From Lewinellaceae bacterium (GTDB lineage: Bacteria; Bacteroidota; Bacteroidia; Chitinophagales; Saprospiraceae), in assembly GCA_020636095.1 (NCBI GenBank), contig JACJYN010000015.1:49832-113831 (forward strand): DNA of 64,000 nt, given 5' to 3'. The notes under the pieces were generated by a model. It had not been told where the DNA came from. It saw nothing but the letters and a program-made list of their open reading frames with translations, and did no database searches. Positions 8,266-16,798 of this stretch are shown piece after piece. Made by a program: the position numbers and the translations under genes. Every line of letters begins with the position of its first letter. Positions within the stretch are counted from its first letter, which is position 1.

Positions 8266-8493
8266 AATTTTGTGTTTTATTGATTAGACAATTAAAAAGG
8301 ATCGTTGAGCTCACTAAAAAGCACTTCCAAAAACATGCTTCAATTTCATAGCTCCAAATGGCTATGCCAGAATTTATTGAATGACTTTCAAATTCACTTA
8401 AATGAAGATAAGGACACTAACCATCAAGCGTGTTACACAATTATTTGTGATTGTTACATAATTCACACATTAGAAAATGGGGGGTAAAACTAC

Positions 8494-8712
8494 CAGTTGA
8501 TCCCCTATGAGCGCACAGCAGAGTCGTTGTCAGATTTTCTGGGGCAACCAATCAGCCAGGGCGCGCTGGACAATATGCTGTCTGAGGCCTGTGGCGGATT
8601 GGAAGGCTTTGTTGAACAAATGATGGCCCGCTTTCAACAAGAGGAGGTAGCAGGCTTCGACGAGACAAGCATCCGCGCAGAAGGCCGTCAGGCAGGGATA
8701 CGCTGCTTTTGA
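8494..8712 (+). pseudogene. IS66-family transposase fragment
   Basis: About 73 codons, without a good start, match the central part of IS66 TnpC: IPYERTAE, LGQPISQGALDNML and VAGFDETSIRAEG, where the D of FDET is the first catalytic Asp of the DDE domain. Sequence on both sides is unrelated to the transposase, so both ends are missing. It marks an old insertion at the border between the minus-strand block and the plus-strand genes that follow. Confidence 0.8.
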
Positions 8713-8778
8713 AGCACTCAAACACCTAAACAAGTATTTTCATTTATAGTAGGATGCAAAGATAAAAAAATCACCAAA

Positions 8779-8812
8779 TGAGTTGAGTATCAACTCAACA
8801 TTCGTATATTTG
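8779..8812 (+). promoter_or_regulatory. Promoter with palindromic operator for the XRE gene
   Basis: A perfect palindrome TGAGTTGA-GTA-TCAACTCA (8779-8797) overlaps a TTG -33 element, and TATATTTG (8805-8812) fits the Bacteroidota -7 consensus TAnnTTTG. The start codon is at 8817, only 4 bp after the -7 element, so the mRNA would be nearly or fully leaderless. The operator position fits autorepression by the XRE protein. Confidence 0.7.
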
Positions 8813-8816
8813 CATT

Positions 8817-9158
8817 ATGGAAAACAAATTCGGTCCATTACTAAAGGAAGTCAGGCGGTCTAAACAGGTCAGTCAACGGGAACTCGCAGAAAGGGTAGGG
8901 GTGGACTTCTCCTACATTTCTAAGATTGAAAATAATAGGTTAGCCCCACCAGCCGCTGATACTATTATTAAAATATGTGAGGCATTGGAAGTACCAAGTG
9001 AGGTACTTCTGGCTCATGCTGGCAAAGTTAGTTCAGAAATGAAGGATGCTATTACTGCCAGTCCTGCAGCAGTTCGCTTTATGAATGAGATAAAAACCAT
9101 GAAGCTGACGGATGATGAATGGGGTAAACTATCTGATAACTTGAAGAAATTACGATAA
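8817..9158 (+). CDS. XRE-family transcriptional regulator
   Basis: 113 residues. Residues ~8-62 form the helix-turn-helix (SQRELAERVGVDFSYISKIE), followed by a C-terminal helix region of unknown role. The promoter just upstream has a perfect palindrome, so the protein probably represses its own gene and those behind it. The next ORF begins with GTG 2 bp after this stop, suggesting translational coupling. Such small XRE proteins control restriction, toxin-antitoxin and other accessory modules. Confidence 0.85.
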   Translation: MENKFGPLLKEVRRSKQVSQRELAERVGVDFSYISKIENNRLAPPAADTIIKICEALEVPSEVLLAHAGKVSSEMKDAITASPAAVRFMNEIKTMKLTDDEWGKLSDNLKKLR

Positions 9159-9160
9159 CG

Positions 9161-9319
9161 GTGCAAGGAAACCTTTTTGAAAATATTGAAAAAACTGCCG
9201 CTAAACCGAAAAAAAACAAGGTGGTGAAAGAAGAGGAATTAACGCTTTCTTTTTCAAAGGCTCAGGTATTGGAACAATGTAATCTAAGGTACTACTATCA
9301 TTACTTACGCATAAAATAA
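9161..9319 (+). CDS. 52-aa ORF resembling the start of a PD-(D/E)XK nuclease-family protein
   Basis: Starts with GTG two bases after the XRE stop and ends at 9319. The first 30 codons are polar and Lys-rich; the end reads LSFSKAQVLEQCNLRYYYHY, very like the conserved opening of RecB/AddB-type PD-(D/E)XK domains (S-x-S-x-x-x-x-x-x-C-P-x-x-Y/F). A stop follows at once, so either this is the truncated 5' end of a longer nuclease gene or a small protein of its own. Coupling to the XRE gene suggests they once formed one module. Confidence 0.5.
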   Translation: MQGNLFENIEKTAAKPKKNKVVKEEELTLSFSKAQVLEQCNLRYYYHYLRIK

Positions 9320-9330
9320 AACAACTAACT

Positions 9331-9795
9331 ATGCTGAATGACACAAAGCACTTATCGGTACAAAGTTTCCAACGTAATCAGGGATTGTTAGAGGCGCTTA
9401 ATAATTTTTTGATTTATTTAAAACTTAAATCAAAGGGATTGGATAGTAAGTTCAAAGCTGAAAAAATAGAAGAGGCAAAAGCAACAATTTTACTTTTTCT
9501 AAAGCAACTCAATGATGTCGTTTCAGAAGATAATAATATGGAAGCACCTTCAACTCGATTACTTGGATTGGACACAAGGTTTAAATCTTTAGTTAGCCAA
9601 TTTAACGAAGCTAAAGGTAAAAAGAGACGCTTTAAATCTGTTTTGTTCAGGCAGAATCCAACCCCTGTAATCCAAATGCTGAATAAGGATGAGATAGGAA
9701 GTTCAAAAGAGTTAATTGACTCTTTAACCGAACTTGGAAACTTAATTGAAGACCACCTCTCGACCGATACGAGAGAAGTAATCGGCGATATTTAG
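9331..9795 (+). CDS. Hypothetical helical protein (154 aa)
   Basis: Not recognised. 154 residues, Lys/Leu/Glu-rich and probably all-helical, no signal peptide, no Cys/His cluster. It ends directly before the ATG of the next gene (stop 9793-9795, ATG 9796), so the two are co-translated and probably work together. Base composition is AT-rich like its neighbours 8.8-10.5 kb and unlike the GC-rich cus locus downstream. Confidence 0.65.
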   Translation: MLNDTKHLSVQSFQRNQGLLEALNNFLIYLKLKSKGLDSKFKAEKIEEAKATILLFLKQLNDVVSEDNNMEAPSTRLLGLDTRFKSLVSQFNEAKGKKRRFKSVLFRQNPTPVIQMLNKDEIGSSKELIDSLTELGNLIEDHLSTDTREVIGDI

Positions 9796-10543
9796 ATGAA
9801 AAAATACTTAGAGAATAATTGTTATTTGATACTACATGAGGTGGAGTCATCTAAGCAAATCTTACAAAGGCAAGAGGTCTGTGAAGAACTTGTTCCTTTG
9901 AAGGAATGGCTTACGAAATACCTTCAAGAACTGGAGGATGAACTTTTCAAATCGGCGAATCAAAAAAATGATAAGCGTTCAGCGATTCAGGCAAAAAAGA
10001 CGAAAATTATAGTAGTAGATACTTGGACAAACTGGATTGAAGAATTGTTCTGTGATGCGGTTGGTATCAGGATAGGAGGAGCAAGTTATATCCATGCTTT
10101 TTCTTATTATTTGAGAATGTCGGGTCGAGCTGCTTTCTTCAGAACCGAGAAAGATTTAGGTAAAAGCAGCCATCCTGTTTCTTGGCTCAGAGTTAAATTC
10201 CTTATAAAATGGGCAGAACAATATGGGTTAGAAAAGGAGGCTCTATCATTATCTGAAGAATGGGAAGCATTGGCAAAAATTCAAGGTATCAAAGAACAGT
10301 ATTTTGGTTTTTACAAAGATGTTTTTATGATGATGTAAAGCAATGCCTTGATGATATGCTCGTTGTGAGTGAACCAATTTTTTCTTTAAAGATTATGATA
10401 ATAGACCTGAAGAATTTGATAAAAGCAAAACAGACTTCATTGAGCTTACAAATCTGGCTTGGCGTAAATTCTACAATGATTTGAAAGGTTATGAAGTATG
10501 GGAAAAGAATATAATTGAATCTATTAATCAACCCGTTGTATAG
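9796..10543 (+). pseudogene. Unknown protein with two frameshifts (about 248 aa if restored)
   Basis: The open frame ends at 10338 after 180 codons, but coding character goes on in other frames: YDDVKQCLDDMLVVSEP from about 10338 and then FKDYDNRPEEFDKSK to a stop at 10541-10543. Both shifts fall at T runs (GTTTTTATG near 10321 and ATTTTTTCT near 10378), each as if one T were missing. The protein has a striking block ELFCDAVGIRIGG..YIHAFSYYL (residues ~84-107) and then SHPVSWLR, a pattern reminiscent of the second half of gluzincin peptidases, but I see no HExxH. Function unknown; either recent decay or homopolymer errors. Confidence 0.6.
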
Positions 10544-10547
10544 TACG

Positions 10548-10578
10548 AAACAACTTTCCCGCAAGGCGGGAACTTGTT
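10548..10578. terminator. Hairpin after the XRE-linked genes
   Basis: ACAACTTTCCCGC and GGCGGGAACTTGT pair with one mismatch around an AA loop, 5 bp after the restored stop codon at 10543. No T run follows, so it may end transcription weakly or only mark the module boundary before the cus locus. Confidence 0.45.
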
Positions 10579-10593
10579 CATATAAAATATTGC

Positions 10594-10626
10594 AATAGGA
10601 TTGCATGATTTTTGTGCTTATCTTTG
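10594..10626 (+). promoter_or_regulatory. Bacteroidota-type promoter of the cus locus
   Basis: TTG at 10594-10596 and TATCTTTG at 10619-10626, 22 bp apart, match the -33/-7 pattern of Bacteroidota sigma-A promoters. The DUF6660 start codon follows at 10636. No obvious operator palindrome was seen. Confidence 0.6.
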
Positions 10627-10635
10627 CTATCATTT

Positions 10636-10977
10636 ATGAAAATAGCTACCAACATATTCACCATTTACATGCTTGCGCTCTCGCTCGTACCCTGCGGCGA
10701 CGGAGGTGGTGGAATAGTGGAAATAGCTAATCTACTCTTTGGAGAAGAACATCAACATATTTCAGGCCATGAACAACATTCCAATGACTGCGGGGATGAC
10801 CTATGCTCACCATTTTGTATTTGTAGCTGCTGTTCTTCTGTGTTAGATGCTCCTATAAAATTACCTTTCCAAATTAAACCTCCTCCTTCGATACCGGGCA
10901 GAACACCTTTGTTCGTTCCCAACATAACATATTCTTCTTTTCCCTCTACCATTTGGCAACCGCCAAAGTTTAGTTAA
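10636..10977 (+). CDS. DUF6660-type Cys/His-rich exported protein of the cus locus
   Basis: 113 residues from the ATG at 10636 (a longer frame from 10612 overlaps the promoter). A hydrophobic N-terminus (MKIATNIFTIYMLALSLVPC) is followed by HQHISGHEQH and the Cys-rich block CSPFCICSCCSS, then a Pro-rich end with IWQPPK. This fits the small secreted or membrane-attached proteins that precede cusA in Bacteroidota (DUF6660). The Cys/His clusters could bind Cu(I)/Ag(I). It probably heads the operon DUF6660-cusA/tolC-cusB. Confidence 0.75.
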   Translation: MKIATNIFTIYMLALSLVPCGDGGGGIVEIANLLFGEEHQHISGHEQHSNDCGDDLCSPFCICSCCSSVLDAPIKLPFQIKPPPSIPGRTPLFVPNITYSSFPSTIWQPPKFS

Positions 10978-11045
10978 ACCATTTTATCAGGCATACTTAT
11001 GCCTGCCTAATTCATTTTTTTGGTTTGACGAAACTCAAAATCAAT

Positions 11046-14000
11046 ATGTTTGATAAGATTATCGCTTATTCGATACAGAATAAGTTTGTAATAGGGCTAT
11101 TGGTGATAGCTCTGATAGTGTGGGGGATATTTTCCCTGCGCCAACTACCCATTGATGCCGTGCCCGACATCACCAACAACCAGGTGCAGGTCATCACCAT
11201 TTCCCCGACTTTGGCCACACAGGAGGTAGAACAGTTCATCACCACCCCGATTGAGCTTTCCCTGCAAAATATCCAGCAACTGGTCGAGATACGCTCTATT
11301 TCCCGCTTCGGGTTGTCGGTCGTGACGGTCGTTTTTGAAGAAAAGATGAACGTCTATCTCGCCCGGCAATTGGTCGGGGAATACCTGAAAGAAGCCGAAA
11401 GCAATATTCCCGATGGGCTGGGGGTGCCTGAAATGGCCCCCATATCCACGGGGCTGGGGGAAATTTACCAATACGTCGTACGGCCGGAGGAGGGGTATGA
11501 AGAAAAATACTCGCCAACCGATTTGCGCACCATCCAGGACTGGATTGTGAGACGCCAGCTATCCGGCATCGAGGGCGTGGTGGAGGTCAACACGATGGGC
11601 GGTTTCCTTAAGCAGTATGAAGTCGCTGTGAACCCCAACCTGCTCAAATCCATCGGCATCAGTATCACCGATGTCTATGACGCCCTGCAAAACAGCAACG
11701 AAAACACGGGCGGGGCATACATCGAAAAAAATCCAAGTACTTACTACATCCGCACCAACGGGGTGGCCAAATCATTGGCCGACCTTGAGAATATCGTGGT
11801 GGATGTGCGCAACGGCAGGCCTATTTTGATAAAAGATGTGGCCACCGTCCAGTTTGGCAAAGCCCCCCGCTACGGCGCATTGACCCGTGACGGCGAAGAG
11901 GCCGTCGGTGGCCGGGTAATGATGCTCAAAGGCGCCAATTCCGCAGCCGTCACCGACCGGGTGAAGGAGCGGGTGGTTCAAATCCAGAAATCATTGCCGG
12001 AAGGCGTGGTCATCGAGCCTTACTTAGTGCGGGACAAACTCGTGTCCACCGCCATCGGCACGGTGAAGAAAAACCTGCTGGAAGGCGGGCTGATAGTTAT
12101 TTTCATCCTGGTGCTCATGCTGGGCAACTGGCGGGCAGGGCTAATCGTCGCTTCCGTCATCCCGCTGTCCATGCTGTTTGCCGTTTCGATGATGAACGTG
12201 CTGGGCATCTCCGCCAACCTGATGAGCCTGGGGGCGATAGATTTCGGGCTGATAGTGGACGGGGCAGTCATCATTGTGGAGGCGATTGTACACCGGCTAC
12301 AAGTGGGTTTTGCCGGGCATAAGTTGACCAAAGCCCAGATGGATAAGGAGGTCCAGATTGCTTCCATTAAAATAATGAATGCTTCCTCCTTTGGGATGAT
12401 TATCATCCTGATGGTTTATATCCCCATCCTGGCATTGGTAGGAATCGAAGGCAAAATGTTCAGGTACCATGGCAGAGACTGTCATGTTGGTATTGGGGAG
12501 CGCTGATGCTTTCCCTTACTTATGTTCCCATGATGACAGCCTTGTTTTTAAATAAGAATATTACGAATAAAAAGACCATAGCCGACCGCATCATCGCCTT
12601 CAACCAATGGCTGTACACCCCCGTGCTCCATCTTGCACTGAGGTTCAAGGCCGCATTCGTGCTGGCCACCGTGGCCCTGTTCGCCATCAGCCTGTTTGTT
12701 TTCAGCAGGATGGGGGGCGAATTCATCCCTACGTTGGAAGAAGGGGATTTGGCCATGCAGCAAATCCTGCCCCCCGGCACCTCGCTATCACAGAGCATCG
12801 AGATGTCCAAAATAATCCAGAACAAGCTGATGGACGAATTCCCGGAAATCGAGGACATCGTTACCAACATAGGTGCTGCCGAAATACCGACCGACCCCAT
12901 GCCCGTTGAAATCGGTGATTACGTGATTGTGATGAAACCTAAGGAAGAATGGACTTCGGCTTCCACCCGGCAGGGGATGTTCGAAAAAATCGAAGAATCG
13001 TTGAGTGACATACCGGGCGTAGGCTACGAATTTTCGCAGCCCATTCAGCTCCGGTTCAACGAATTGATGACGGGCTCAAAAGCAGACATTGCCATCAAGC
13101 TCTTCGGGCAGGATTTGGACCTGCTGTACAGCAAGGCCAAGGAAGCAGAAAAGCTCATCACCAAAATAGGTGGGGTGGGGACGGTCAACGTCGAGCAGAC
13201 TATCGGCATGCCACAAATCGTCATCAATTTCAAGTACGACAAAATGGCGCAGTACGGCCTGCAGGTCAAAGAGGTCAACCAGGTGGTTCGGGCAGCTTTT
13301 GCCGGGGAAAGTGCCGGGACGGTTTACGAAGGTGAAAGGCGCTTCGATTTGGTGGTGCGGCTGGACGAAACCTACCGCAAAGACCTTGGCAATGTCCAAA
13401 ACCTCTACATCACGCTGGAAAACGGTACTCAGGTGCCATTGCAAGCGGTCGCAGATGTGGAACTGATTGACGCCCCCATGCAGATTTCCAGGGAAAACAC
13501 CAACCGCAGGATTGTCATCGGGGTGAATGTGGGGGATACCGATGTCGAGACATTGGTAGAAAAAATCCAGACGGCACTCGATGCTAAAATTGAGTTGCCG
13601 TCAGGTTACTATTTCACTTATGGCGGCCAGTTTGAAAACCTGAAGGCAGCCAACGCCCGCCTGATGATAGCCGTGCCGCTGGCGCTGGCACTCATTTTTG
13701 TCCTCCTCTTTTTCACCTTTGGTTCGGTGTCTCAGGCTGCTTTGATATTCACCGCCATCCCGCTTTCCGCCATCGGCGGCATTTGGGCGCTGGAACTTCG
13801 GGGGATGCCTTTCAGCATATCGGCGGGCATCGGATTTATCGCCCTGTTCGGGGTGGCGGTGTTGAATGGCATCGTGCTGATTGGGTATTTCAACCAACTG
13901 AAAGAGGAGGGGATGGCCAATATCCGGGAGCGCATCATCAAAGGGACAAGCGTCCGGCTTCGGCCCGTTTTGATGACGGCCTCGGTCGCTTCGCTGGGCT

Positions 14001-15356
14001 TTTTGCCGATGGCGCTTTCCACCTCCGGCGGGGCAGAAGTACAGCGCCCTTGGCGACCGTCGTGATTGGTGGGTTGATTACTGCGACATTTTGACACTGG
14101 TCGTCTTGCCAATTCTGTACAGTTGGCTGGCGAAATGGAAAGAGCAAAAAGCAGGGCATCGCTGCCTCCAGCCGGGACGATGGTTTTGCTGCCCCTGCTG
14201 TTTGTGGGCTTGCAGGCACATACCAGCAAAGCCCATCACGGCTGACGAAGCGGTGCAAAATATACTTTGACCAACCACCCTTCCGTCCGGGCTGCCGAAC
14301 TGCAAATCCATACCAGCCAGGTAGGCTTTGCAAAACCTGCCGTACAGCCCCGGAACGACGGAAATCAACTACCAGGGCGACGGGCTGTTCCGGGAAAACG
14401 GGCAGCGGGTCAACCAGTTCGGTTTTGTGCAAAACCTGCCGAACCCGGTACCGTCACCAAAGCCGACAATGCCCTCCAGGACGAGGTGGTGAAATCGAAC
14501 ACCCTGCAAAAATCGCTGACCGAAAGCGAACTGCGCCTCCAGGTACGGCAGGTTTACTTCGACCTCCAGCAAAAAATGGAACTGAGGGCGCTTTACCAAC
14601 GGCTTGTCAGGACTTATTCGAGCTATTTTGAAATAGCAAATAAACGGGTGGAAGTGGGTGCTGCAATGCCATCGAGACGCTCACCATCCAGTCTACCATG
14701 AACCAGTACAGGCTGTTGAGCGGCATACCGACATGGAAATATCCACCCTGGCGCAGCAGCTCAAGGTGCTGCTGAACACGGACGAAAACGTGACCGCTAC
14801 CGATAGTTTGAGGTGCTGCCCTACGGCGGGCTGCCAGATGCCAACACGCTGCGGGTACAGTTGGGCGCAGCAGCAGGCAGCTGTGGAACAAGCCATCGTG
14901 CCCGTGATTAAATCGAGCATGAAACCCAGTTTTAATATCGGCTACGCCGCCCAAAACTACTTCGACGGAGGGTGGCTGTATGGGGCACAGGCAGGGGTGC
15001 AGGTTCCTTTGTTCAACAAGCCGGTAAAAAAAACGGCTGGAAGCCCAGCAGTTGCAGGTGGAAGTAGCCAATGCCCGCTATGAAGCCGAAAGGCTGAACG
15101 CCGGACGCCAGTTGCTCTCCGTTGACAATTCAATCCGGTTCTATGCAGCAGAGGTACCAATTATTACCGGGAACAACTTTCAGTATCAACCCTGAAATCG
15201 AGCGGATATCCGAGCTCAATTATCAGGCGGGGAAATATCCTACCTCGAACTGCTCAACACCCTGAACCTTCTGGTACCAACAACAACAAGAGCTATTGGG
15301 AACAGGTGCTGGTACAATCAGGTAGTGGCACTTTACCTATTTCTTTCAAATCAATA
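11046..15356 (+). pseudogene. cusA: CusA/CzcA RND efflux pump fused to a TolC domain, broken by many frameshifts
   Basis: Restored, this would be about 1,437 residues: an RND heavy-metal pump (from MFDKIIAYSIQN; proton-relay region with FGLIVDGAVIIVEAI near 12245) followed without a break by a TolC-like outer-membrane efflux part (from about 14230: ADEAVQ..LTNHPSVRAAELQ) and ending at the stop 15354-15356. Bacteroidota often carry such CusA-TolC fusions. The first 1.4 kb is open; then frames change near 12473, 12490, 14050, 14092 and at seven or more places in the TolC half, mostly at runs of T, C or G (for example GCGACATTTTGACAC where one more T restores TFLTLVV). Either the gene has decayed or this stretch carries sequencing indels. 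GC content is clearly above that of the flanks. Confidence 0.82.
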
Positions 15357-15371
15357 AAATCATTTTTTAAA

Positions 15372-16594
15372 ATGAAAATCATAAATCGTTCAATCGTATC
15401 AATGCTTTCGGTAGTAGTACCATGCTGCTGCTTTTTTCCTGTGGTAGGAGCACGCCGAAGAGAGGAGATAAATGCACAATCACGGAGGGAAAACACCGGG
15501 CAAACCGAAGGGGAGGAAGAACACGAAGAAGGGAAATCCACCTCACGCCTGGACAGATAAAAACCATGAACATCCAGTTCGGTGATTTTGCTTCCATTAA
15601 AATAAACGACTTCGTGAGCACCACGGGCACCTTACGCCGCCGCCCAATGCCTATTCTTCGGTGAGCGCTGTGGCAGAGGGCTTTATCAAGAAAAGCAACA
15701 AATATGTGGAAGGCGATTACGTCAAAAAAAGGGGAACAACTGGTAGAGTTGGAGAACCCGGACTTTATACAACGGCAGCAGGAATACCTTGAAACAGCCG
15801 CTGAACTGGCTTACCTGCGCCAAGAACTCGACCGTCAGCAAAAACTGGTCGAAGCCAATGCCGGGGTGGAAAAGAACCTGCAAAAACTCCAATCCGAGGT
15901 CAACATGAAAACGGCGACCATGAAAGGCATTGCCAAGCAGTTGGCTTACTGGGGGATTGATGTTTCTGGCCTCACCCCGGACAATATCGTCGACCACATA
16001 GACATTTTTTCACCTATGTCTGGTTACATCGCTTCCATCAACATGCACAACGGGATGTATGCGACACCACAGGAAGAACTAATGGAAATTTTTGGTGAAG
16101 ACCATTTGCACCTTGAACTGGATGTGTTTGAAAAAGACATATCCATGATAAAGAAAGGCCAGCGGATAAGCTACAACATCCCGGCACTTGGCAACACGGT
16201 CTATGACGGGGAAGTACATGTTCTCGGCAAAGAGTTCAATGCCGAGAACAAGACCGTGCGCATCCACGGGCACCTGGCAAAAGAGCGCCCAAAGTTCATT
16301 AAAGGCTTGTTCATTGAAGCCAAAATCTGGCTCACCGACCAGACAGTGCAGGCATTGCCCGAAAAATCGGTCATCAAAGATGGGGCTTCCTCCTATATAT
16401 ATGTGGCGAACAACCAGGAAGGTGGAGAGGAAGTGAAGTTTGAACAGGTGATGGTCGTCCCCGGCGTTACCGACATGGGTTTTACCGCTGTAGAATTGAT
16501 TGGTGAAATACCGGAAGGGATGAAAATCGTGACGGAAGGGGCATTCTTTGTGTATGCACAATCGAAAGCGGGGGAACTGGAGCACGAGCATTGA
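15372..16594 (+). pseudogene. cusB: CusB-type periplasmic adaptor (membrane fusion protein), 5' part frameshifted
   Basis: Begins at ATG 15372 (MKIINRSIVSMLSVVV, lipoprotein-like) and changes frame several times before about 15720 (near 15430, 15640 and at the A7 run near 15722). From there a clean 290-codon frame covers the coiled-coil hairpin (LAYLRQELDRQQKLVEAN), the lipoyl/barrel parts (MSGYIASINMHNGMYATP, VFEKDISMIKKGQRI) and a His end ELEHEH. Adaptors of this group link the inner-membrane pump to TolC. The frameshift cluster continues that in cusA-tolC and stops abruptly here; the next genes are intact. Confidence 0.82.
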
Positions 16595-16598
16595 CGGG

Positions 16599-16637
16599 GT
16601 GCCCGGCAGTTGCTCCTCAGGAGCTGCTGCCGGGCAT
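16599..16637 (+). terminator. Strong hairpin after cusB
   Basis: GTGCCCGGCAG (16599-16609) and CTGCCGGGCATG (16627-16638) form a long stem extended by GCTCC/GGAGC around a TCA loop, 5 bp after the cusB stop. The first T-rich stretch is only at about 16674, so it may stabilise the mRNA 3' end or end transcription without a classical U tail. Confidence 0.6.
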
Positions 16638-16702
16638 GCCTCCTCGGCTGAGTATGATGCAAAAGCCGGGTCTGTTTTTTAATAAAAAACGCAAAAAAAA
16701 TC

Positions 16703-16786
16703 ATGAAAGAAATAAAAGCATTCATCAAGCCATCGAGGGTCACCAATGTGGTGGAAGCGCTCGAAAAGGCAGGCTTCGACAGCTTA
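16703..16786 (+). pseudogene. Truncated P-II-like gene (first ~28 codons only)
   Basis: MKEIKAFIKPSRVTNVVEAL followed by EKAGFDSL is the opening beta-strand and helix of a P-II (GlnB/GlnK-like) signalling protein; Bacteroidota cus operons often end with such a P-II-family gene. After about 28 codons homology stops and the frame runs into the start of the next gene, 12 bp on. The rest of P-II (T-loop and C-loop) is absent. The P-II start codon is 108 bp after cusB, behind the hairpin. Confidence 0.75.
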
Positions 16787-16798
16787 AAATCCACCATC

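Noticed and set aside
16703..16798. P-II stub as a natural N-terminal extension of the deiminase
   Set aside because: A cytoplasmic P-II strand before a signal peptide makes no sense; the ATG at 16799 starts a complete signal peptide.
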